DNA from: Streptomyces sp. DH12
Lineage (GTDB): Bacteria; Actinomycetota; Actinomycetes; Streptomycetales; Streptomycetaceae
Direction: 5' to 3'
DNA length: 64,000 bases
Assembly (NCBI RefSeq): GCF_020873895.1
Contig: NZ_JAHWGT010000029.1
Coordinates: forward strand, 27,743-91,742
In this document: piece after piece, positions 58,462-64,000 of the stretch
Layout of the letters: each line of letters starts with the position of its first letter
Numbering within the stretch: position 1 is the stretch's first letter
Translations under genes and position numbers: made by a program
Notes under the pieces: generated by a model
What the model was told of the DNA's origin: nothing
Databases searched by the model: none
What the model saw: the letters and a program-made list of their open reading frames with translations, nothing else

Positions 58462-58490
58462 ACCCTATCCATATATACGTGCGTACGCAA
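58462..58490 (-). promoter_or_regulatory. TTGCGT-type regulon promoter, minus strand
   Basis: On the minus strand TTGCGT (58490-58485) in CTTGCGTACGCACG is followed after 17 bp by TAGGGT (58467-58462), exactly as in the divergent promoter at 21.7 kb. The start of the gene is 34 bases further on. Confidence 0.8.
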
Positions 58491-58883
58491 GAGGTTATGT
58501 GGTTGTGGGGGGCGGACAACTCGGCCCCGGCACGGGGCCGGGGCCGGTCAGCTGTTCCCCAAGGTGCGGGGGGCGCTTCCAGGAAAACTCCGCCTCGTCA
58601 TCGTGGCAGCGGATCGGCCGGCGCATTGCCCTGCTCGGCCCGGCAACGAGAAGAGCCCCGGCGGTGGGCCGGGGCTCTTCCTGTGTGCGGGGTGACGGGC
58701 GCCCGCAGGGGGGAGGGGCGCGGACCGGGGCCGGTCTGGCAGACCCAACCCCGGCCCGCAGCGCGAGGGCCCCGGACACGAGGGGGAGGTGTCCGGGGCT
58801 GCTGTGCTTCTGCGTGTCCGACTGGTCCAACGAACGTGCGGGCCCCGGCGTTACGGCCCCCGCCGCGTGGCCGGGGCCGGGGG
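58491..58883. other. Terminator-rich gap
   Basis: No gene is seen. It holds several strong hairpins, including GAAGAGCCCCGGC/GCCGGGGCTCTTC at 58650-58680 (perfect 13 bp) and CCCCGGACAC/GTGTCCGGGG near 58766-58798. They would stop transcripts between the 58884 gene and the regulon promoter at 58.47 kb. Confidence 0.6.
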
Positions 58884-59300
58884 TCAGGAGACGGGCGCGT
58901 CGTCCTCGGCCGGCTCCTCGTCCATGTACCCGCCCATGGCGGACATCGGGGCGCCGGCCACGCGCAGCGCGTGCTCGGCGGCCTTGAACGCCTCCTCCGC
59001 GTTCAGCAGGGCCCGCAGCGCGGTCGCGACCTCCTCGTCGGGGTCCCGGCCGGTGGTCATCCGGATCGCCTGCTCCTCCTCCAGCTGCCGCAGGCCGCGG
59101 CGGAGCTGCTGCATGGTCTGCGGGAGGCGCTGGGTGAGCTCGAGGATGCCCTGGACGGTGCTGGAGAGGCGGGCCGGGGCGACGCCGCGGAACCCGTCGT
59201 CGCCGTGGAACGCTCCGGGGGCGAGGGTCCTGTGGTTCAGGGCCCGGATCTCCTCACTGGCGGCGCGGGCGATCTGGTCGGGGGTGCGGTCGAGGTCCAT
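58884..59300 (-). CDS. Hypothetical coiled-coil protein
   Basis: The ATG at 59300 gives 138 residues. It is mostly helical with heptad-like sequence (TVQGILELTQRLPQTMQQLR, then TALRALLNAEEAFKAAEHAL) and an acidic tail (DEEPAEDDAPVS). No function can be assigned. Confidence 0.6.
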   Translation of the reverse strand: MDLDRTPDQIARAASEEIRALNHRTLAPGAFHGDDGFRGVAPARLSSTVQGILELTQRLPQTMQQLRRGLRQLEEEQAIRMTTGRDPDEEVATALRALLNAEEAFKAAEHALRVAGAPMSAMGGYMDEEPAEDDAPVS

Positions 59301-59446
59301 GCGGCAGCTCCGGAATCGAGGTGGTGACCTGCTGGGCTCGAGTCTGGCAGCCGCCACCGACACCCGGGGCGGGATCGGCCCGGCTGCCACTCGGCCGCGT
59401 GGGGCTCGACCGCTGCCCGTCCGGAAGAGCCTGGGGCGTCCAGCGG

Positions 59447-59476
59447 GGCGTCGTGCCCACGCGGGGGCACGACGCC
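59447..59476 (-). terminator. Perfect 12-bp hairpin
   Basis: GGCGTCGTGCCC at 59447-59458 pairs perfectly with GGGCACGACGCC at 59465-59476. It lies about 28 bases past the stop of the minus-strand gene that ends at 59504. Confidence 0.75.
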
Positions 59477-59503
59477 GGCCCGTGGTACGGCCAGTGCTCG
59501 GCC

Positions 59504-61033
59504 TCAGGCACGCAGACCCGGGACCCCGTCGATGTCCTTGCCGGGAGACAGATACTCCTCCAGCGCCCGCTCCCGCCACCGCTTCGCGTCCTCCGTGTAG
59601 TGCGCGTCGCGGCGGTTGGTGGCCATGTGCGCGCGGGTGAGGCCGATAACCCAGTCGTTGACCTGGTGGTGCTCCTCCAGGGCGTCCAACGCCTCACGCA
59701 TCCGCATCCGCTCGTCGCTGCCCTCTTCGGCGGCCTCACGCTTCTCGTTGAGGGCGTCCATGATGCAGATCTGTCCGGCGCGCAAGAAGTCCTGGTACTC
59801 CGGTCCGCCGGCCGCCAGGCGGGCGGTGGCCTGCTCGGCGGTGAGCGCGCCGCGGCTGCGCGCGGCGAGTGCGGCCGCCAGCTCCGCTTCCTCCCTCCGG
59901 CGGGTCGCGTCGTAGCGGACGGAACGCTCGGCGTACGGCTCGTCCGGGTGGCGGTCCATCAGCGCCCGGCCCTCCTGCGCCCAGTCGTGGGCCCAGGCGT
60001 CCGGGTGGCGCGGCCCCCATGTCTCGGCGAAGGGGAACGGGCCGCCGGTGCCGACGCGCAGGAGGGCGGCGGCGATGCTCGCCGGGGTGCGGCCGCCGAC
60101 GAACCAGCCGAGCGTCTCCCAGCCGCTGCTCTCCTCCGACCACACTCGCAGGTCGTAGGTCGGCGGGTGCTTCTCGCCTCGGAACCAGGTCGGCTCCGGA
60201 GTCGGCTCCGTGGAGGCCGGGCGCCCTTCGGGCCAGGTGTCGAACGGCAGGCGGGGTACCACCGGCCGGTCCGGAGCGGCGTCGGCCCGGTGCACCCGCG
60301 AGGGCAGGATGCCCAGATCGAAGGTGGCGTGCTTCCAGACCTCGGCGCGCAGGACGCCGCAGTCACCACCAGCCGGACGCTCCGGCATGCTCAGCCGGTG
60401 TGCGACCGCCGTGTCCGCCAGGAGGACGGCCTTGTCGAGGCGGTCGCACCAGGCGCGCGTCCACCAGCTCGGCGCACCACCCGTGTGGTCCTCTCCCACG
60501 ATGCCGTCCGGCACGCTGTAGACCCGCACCTCGTACGGCAGGTCCGGGCTGGGACACACCGGATCGAGGGCGGCCGGGAAGGTGCCGGGCTGCTCCACCG
60601 ACCAGCCGTTGTGGACGTACCGCCAGAACGGCTGGTCGTTCGAGCACCAGACCACCGGCCACAGCGCGGCGACCTCCACCCGGCCGTCGTCCAGGCGGTA
60701 CGGCACAGGAACCCGCGTCCCCTTGGGCACCACCCCGACGTCGCCTCGCGCCTCGCGGATGACGACGCCGTCGGCGGCGGGCTCGGCGACGCCCCACCGC
60801 ACGCCGTTGTCGCGCTGGACCATCGTGTGGCGGGCGTCCTCATCCCAGATCACCGTCACGGGCACGACGCCGTGCTCGGCGACGACGCCGGACAACGCGG
60901 AGACCACCAGGTCGTCCCAGTCCGGGGCGGCGGGGTCGGGGGAGGCGCTGCGCAGCGCCTCGGTGTACTTCGCGCCCTTCCGGGCGGCGGCGCGGGCCTT
61001 GCGGGCCGCGGTGCTCTGCTTCTTCGGCGACAT
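59504..61033 (-). CDS. Large hypothetical protein
   Basis: This 509-residue protein starts at ATG; the upstream region has no clear ribosome binding site. The first 20 residues are basic, then a long mixed domain rich in Trp (VVWCSNDQPFWRYVHNGWSV, then WWTRAWCDRLDKAVLLADTA), and a helical C-terminal third (EALDALEEHHQVNDWVIGLT). I recognise no family. The 259-bp gap upstream (61034-61292) shows no gene. Confidence 0.65.
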   Translation of the reverse strand: MSPKKQSTAARKARAAARKGAKYTEALRSASPDPAAPDWDDLVVSALSGVVAEHGVVPVTVIWDEDARHTMVQRDNGVRWGVAEPAADGVVIREARGDVGVVPKGTRVPVPYRLDDGRVEVAALWPVVWCSNDQPFWRYVHNGWSVEQPGTFPAALDPVCPSPDLPYEVRVYSVPDGIVGEDHTGGAPSWWTRAWCDRLDKAVLLADTAVAHRLSMPERPAGGDCGVLRAEVWKHATFDLGILPSRVHRADAAPDRPVVPRLPFDTWPEGRPASTEPTPEPTWFRGEKHPPTYDLRVWSEESSGWETLGWFVGGRTPASIAAALLRVGTGGPFPFAETWGPRHPDAWAHDWAQEGRALMDRHPDEPYAERSVRYDATRRREEAELAAALAARSRGALTAEQATARLAAGGPEYQDFLRAGQICIMDALNEKREAAEEGSDERMRMREALDALEEHHQVNDWVIGLTRAHMATNRRDAHYTEDAKRWRERALEEYLSPGKDIDGVPGLRA

Positions 61034-61292
61034 GCGTACTCCAGACCCAGCGGTCTCCCACGCTTCCGCCGGCCGTGTACGTCGAGGCCGCAGGCAGGCA
61101 ACAGTTCCTTCGCGGGCCCCTGGAGACCTTGACCGCCCCCGGTTGTCGGGGCTGCCCGCGGCGTGGGCGCGGGCTGAGCGGCGACCGGCGGTACGCGGCT
61201 AGCCGGATCGTGCTCGAACCACCGTAGCGGAGGGCACTGACACGGCGCCGGGCGCGAAAGGTCAGGCCGGCCTGGCGTAGCGGTCGGCGGTC

Positions 61293-62018
61293 CTACGGTT
61301 GCTGCCTTCGTCGAGCTGCGGCCAGGGCCCGGCGGACGATCTGCGGCCGCTCCCGGTGCGGCACGTTGGAGGACACGGTGGTGCCCTTCGCGGAGCGGAC
61401 GGTGCACAGCCTGCCGGGGGCGGCGCCGCACCGCGGGCAGGTGACCTGCGTCCACGCGGCCGGTTGCACGGCGGGTGCGGCGGGGGCCTGGTGGGTGTCG
61501 GCCGGGGCGCCGTCGGCCGGGCGGGTCAGGATGCGGCGCAGGTTGGTGATGACCTCGGCGGTGGGTGCGGGGGCGGCCGCTACTTCGCGGTGGATGTGCT
61601 CGATCACGTCGTCGCCGAGGATCTGCCGGCGCTCCTCGGCGGTCGTGCGGCCGGCGCGAGGCTGAGAGGAGCGTGCCGCGGGGGTCGTCTTCGGCGTCTT
61701 CGGCGCCTTGCGCGTGTTCTTCACGCAGGTGCCGTCGGGGTGGACCGGCTTGCCCTTCGTCCAGCGTTCCGTGCTCCGTGCGGGCTCGCCCTTGATGGGC
61801 CTGCCGCAGATCGCGCAGACGACGGGGCTGCGCTTCGCGCGGGACCGCCGGGTCGGCTTGGGGGTGGCCTTGGGCTTCTGTGCGGGGACGACTTCGACGG
61901 TGCCGTCCGCGCGGGTGATGGTGACCGCGGAGGCCGGCGGGGTGGTGTAGGAGCGGAGGGTGGGGGTGGCGGTGTGGGTCTGGCCCTTCCGCCCGCCCCG
62001 GCCGATACGGCGACTCAT
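61293..62018 (-). CDS. Hypothetical protein with two zinc sites
   Basis: The ATG at 62018 lies seven bases after TACGCT, a -10-like hexamer, so a leaderless start is preferred; a GTG at 62075 is possible. The 241-residue protein has VVCAICGRPIKGEPARST and, later, CPRCGAAPGRLCTVRSAKG followed by HRERPQIV. The second block is a zinc ribbon found at the C-terminus of many actinobacterial phage proteins. Between them is a basic helical region. A nucleic-acid-binding role is likely. Confidence 0.65.
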   Translation of the reverse strand: MSRRIGRGGRKGQTHTATPTLRSYTTPPASAVTITRADGTVEVVPAQKPKATPKPTRRSRAKRSPVVCAICGRPIKGEPARSTERWTKGKPVHPDGTCVKNTRKAPKTPKTTPAARSSQPRAGRTTAEERRQILGDDVIEHIHREVAAAPAPTAEVITNLRRILTRPADGAPADTHQAPAAPAVQPAAWTQVTCPRCGAAPGRLCTVRSAKGTTVSSNVPHRERPQIVRRALAAARRRQQP

Positions 62019-62127
62019 GACCCGCAGCGTAGGGAGCACCGACCGCGGCAGGGGCTCGAAGTCGCGGCGGTTCACCCGGAAGGCGCGCTGGACGGACCGC
62101 TCGCCCCCGGGGCTCGCCGGCCAGCGG

Positions 62128-62403
62128 TCAGTGGCCGATGGTCGCCCGGTTCTCCGCCTGCGGCCAGTACGTGCCCGTCGAGGCGATGTCGGGGGTCTCC
62201 GCGTAGTGGAGGTCCTCGAGCGCGCTGCGCGCCTTGTCGACGGCTTCGATGGCGTCGGCGAGATGCCGGGCGGGGGCCGCTTCGGGCCCGCTTCTCGGGT
62301 AGGCGTTGAGGAGGGCGGTGCGGCGGTGAGCGAGTTCGTCGCGGAGGCCGGCGAGGGTGCGGCCCATCTCGGCGTGCTGGTCGAGGGTGAAACGCGGCTT
62401 CAC
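62128..62403 (-). CDS. Hypothetical helical protein
   Basis: This 91-residue protein starts at GTG after GGAGGACCT. The sequence FTLDQHAEMGRTLAGLRDEL then HLADAIEAVDKARSALEDLH forms two long helices. No family is recognised. Confidence 0.6.
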   Translation of the reverse strand: MKPRFTLDQHAEMGRTLAGLRDELAHRRTALLNAYPRSGPEAAPARHLADAIEAVDKARSALEDLHYAETPDIASTGTYWPQAENRATIGH

Positions 62404-62443
62404 AGGTCCTCCAGGTGTGTGAGGTGGGGCGTCGGCGATGACG

Positions 62444-63937
62444 TCACAGCTTCTGGCACTCCTCGCACAGGCCGGGTCCGTAGATCTCCCGGCCGCACTC
62501 GGCGCAATCGGTGATCAGCTCATCGGGGTGAGAGGGCCATTCGTCCTGGGGGTGCTGCTCGGGGAACGGCTCGGCCCAAGTGGCGCTTGCCGCTAGGGCC
62601 GGCTCATGGTGCTCGTCGTCCGAGCCCTGCGGCTTGACTGCCACCTCGTTGTGTTCGGTGAGGAAGCGGACTGCCGTGCTGTACATGGCGGGACGCTGCA
62701 CCGAGTTCGGAATGACGTAGTACTGGACGGGGCGGTCCCTGGTGAAGCCGAGCTGACGCTCGAGGTTGGTGACGGAGCCGGATGACACGGCGCCGGCCTT
62801 CAAGCCGGGGGTGCGTTGTCCCCATGAGACGGCAGCGGACGCCGCGCTCCACGCCATGGCGATCATCTGTTCCAGGGCGTAGCCGCTCTGGAGGCCTGTC
62901 AGCGCGATTTCGTAGGCGTCGGGTAGCCGGTTCTCGGGGATGGGCAATTCGTTGTACCTAGTGGTGAGGAGCCCGTCCAGGTAATCGACGACCATGCCGG
63001 CCTCAAGCTGCTGCACGATACGCCGCATCGTGTCCGTGTGCTCCGTCAGGTACTTGCTCAGCATCGCGGCCGCCGTGGCTGTGGCTTCACGAGAGGTGGA
63101 ACCGAGCCAGCGGGGGAATGTCCATGAAACGGCGTCGATGTACAGGCTGGTCGCGTTGCCGTCGTCGTCGAAGGTGAACGCGTCGAGCTTGGCGGGAGTC
63201 GTGGCGGCTAGCCAGTGCTCCTCAAACATTTCCCGGCAGAGGTCGATGTCGCTGCCGGTGGAGCCGGTGATCGTGTACTTCAGGCTCTTCAGAGGGCTCA
63301 GCGAGTCAAGGCCACTGTTCTGGAGGATCTCAGCGATGGCGAGCAGACCGAGCGCTCGCCGGGGAGTGGGGTAGGACGTCGGCTCGTCGGCATTCAGACT
63401 TTGGGCGATCCACTTCGAAGCGTTCTCGATCTTCCGCTGCTTCACCTCCTCGGCGCGCTGCTGCTCGAGGGCCGCAGCAGCAGCCGCCTCGGCCTGGGCG
63501 GCCGCCCGGCATTCTCGACACGCTGCCCGCGCGGCGACCGGCTTGCGCGGGAAGGAGTCGCCCCAGTGCCCTGTCGCGGACATCTCGGAGCGGCTGGTCA
63601 CGGTGACCGGGGTGGTGCACTTGGGGCACAGGATGGTCAGCAGTGCCGCTTCGCACGCGGCGGCCACGGTCCGGTACACGAACGTGGTCGGGCCGATCTC
63701 CGCTACGTTCCGCGCCCAGGTACCGGGCTCGGTGAACTCCCAGTAGGCCCGGCACAGGGCCTTCGCCTCGTCGGTGATGTCCTCGTGGAAGGTCACCTCG
63801 AGCAGCGGCTCGTCCACGCTGGGGTACAGGACCCGTTCCGGCTCGACCGGCTTCGGAGCGGCGCTCTGGGCGCGCTGTATCCCTGCGGCCTTCTGCTTCG
63901 CTCGCTGCCTCTTGCGCCGCTGGTCACGCTTCCCCAT
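62444..63937 (-). CDS. Large hypothetical protein with zinc motifs
   Basis: This 497-residue protein starts at ATG after GGAGGGGACGCT. The first 20 residues are very basic. CPKCTTPVTVTSRSEMSA and ACRECRAAAQAEAAAAAALE form a possible zinc site near 105-150. The C-terminus ends DCAECGREIYGPGLCEECQK, a second ribbon. The middle is helical without catalytic motifs. No family is recognised. The last 63 bases of the window upstream hold no gene. Confidence 0.65.
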   Translation of the reverse strand: MGKRDQRRKRQRAKQKAAGIQRAQSAAPKPVEPERVLYPSVDEPLLEVTFHEDITDEAKALCRAYWEFTEPGTWARNVAEIGPTTFVYRTVAAACEAALLTILCPKCTTPVTVTSRSEMSATGHWGDSFPRKPVAARAACRECRAAAQAEAAAAAALEQQRAEEVKQRKIENASKWIAQSLNADEPTSYPTPRRALGLLAIAEILQNSGLDSLSPLKSLKYTITGSTGSDIDLCREMFEEHWLAATTPAKLDAFTFDDDGNATSLYIDAVSWTFPRWLGSTSREATATAAAMLSKYLTEHTDTMRRIVQQLEAGMVVDYLDGLLTTRYNELPIPENRLPDAYEIALTGLQSGYALEQMIAMAWSAASAAVSWGQRTPGLKAGAVSSGSVTNLERQLGFTRDRPVQYYVIPNSVQRPAMYSTAVRFLTEHNEVAVKPQGSDDEHHEPALAASATWAEPFPEQHPQDEWPSHPDELITDCAECGREIYGPGLCEECQKL

Positions 63938-64000
63938 AGCGTCCCCTCCTGCCGAGTGGCCGACAGGATATCGGCGCGTGCGGACAGTTGGGGCGGCTCG

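Overview
The window is very GC-rich, uses GTG starts freely, and carries WhiB proteins, Ku, ParA/ParB-type partition genes and several small protein families typical of Streptomyces replicons. Siphovirus tail and lysis genes share one continuous sequence with plasmid replication and partition genes. I read it as part of a Streptomyces phage-plasmid. Streptomyces plasmid-phages such as pZL12 are an established precedent, but I cannot show relatedness to any of them from sequence alone. No telomere, capsid or terminase gene lies inside the window, so linearity and completeness are unknown.

Region 1 (1-16606, + strand) is the tail and lysis module. In order it holds the tail tube protein (5' truncated), a tail assembly chaperone with a GGGAAAA -1 frameshift site, the tape measure protein, distal tail and minor tail proteins, a tail fibre, a papain-like peptidase, an amidase-LysM endolysin, two holin-like proteins, a collagen-like membrane protein and a large collagen/SGNH-hydrolase fibre.

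Region 2 (16613-28180) is bracketed by two inverted copies of a 34-bp AT-rich sequence. Near its left end are a protein made of four helix-turn-helix units and two tyrosine recombinases, the second lacking catalytic residues. Further in are a WYL-domain protein and a divergent possible ribbon-helix-helix protein that share a symmetrical promoter. These are followed by a Rad52-type annealing protein, a C5 cytosine methyltransferase, a ParB-fold protein, a WhiB protein and small genes. It looks like a discrete recombinase-bearing module.

Region 3 (28.2-34.0 kb) is the replicon core. It has a noncoding stretch with palindromes, a winged-helix replication-type protein, a DciA/DUF721-like protein, a SLOG-type protein, two long palindromes that may be the centromere, and a parA-parB pair on the minus strand.

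Region 4 (34.4-45.5 kb, + strand) holds many small, overlapping, mostly unknown genes, with a RuvC-like nuclease, a second WhiB, HTH proteins and a NERD-domain protein. Two of its operons, the divergent promoter in region 2 and a minus-strand gene at 58.4 kb share one promoter type: a TTGCG(T/C) -35 box embedded in a palindrome. This suggests one element-wide regulon.

Region 5 (45.5-51.4 kb) holds two small zinc-ribbon proteins, Ku, and a short operon. That operon has a 17-bp operator inside its promoter spacer, then a strongly acidic protein, an Aca2/YdiL-like HTH regulator and an unknown gene, which is the layout of acr-aca (anti-CRISPR) operons. Next come two tandem copies of a predicted three-way-junction RNA and a secreted DSIWG-repeat peptide divergent from a LuxR-type regulator.

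Region 6 (51.4-64.0 kb, - strand) is a long run of small accessory genes, many overlapping by 1-4 bp. Few have a recognisable function: an Rv2179c-like exoribonuclease and a deoxyribosyltransferase-like protein.
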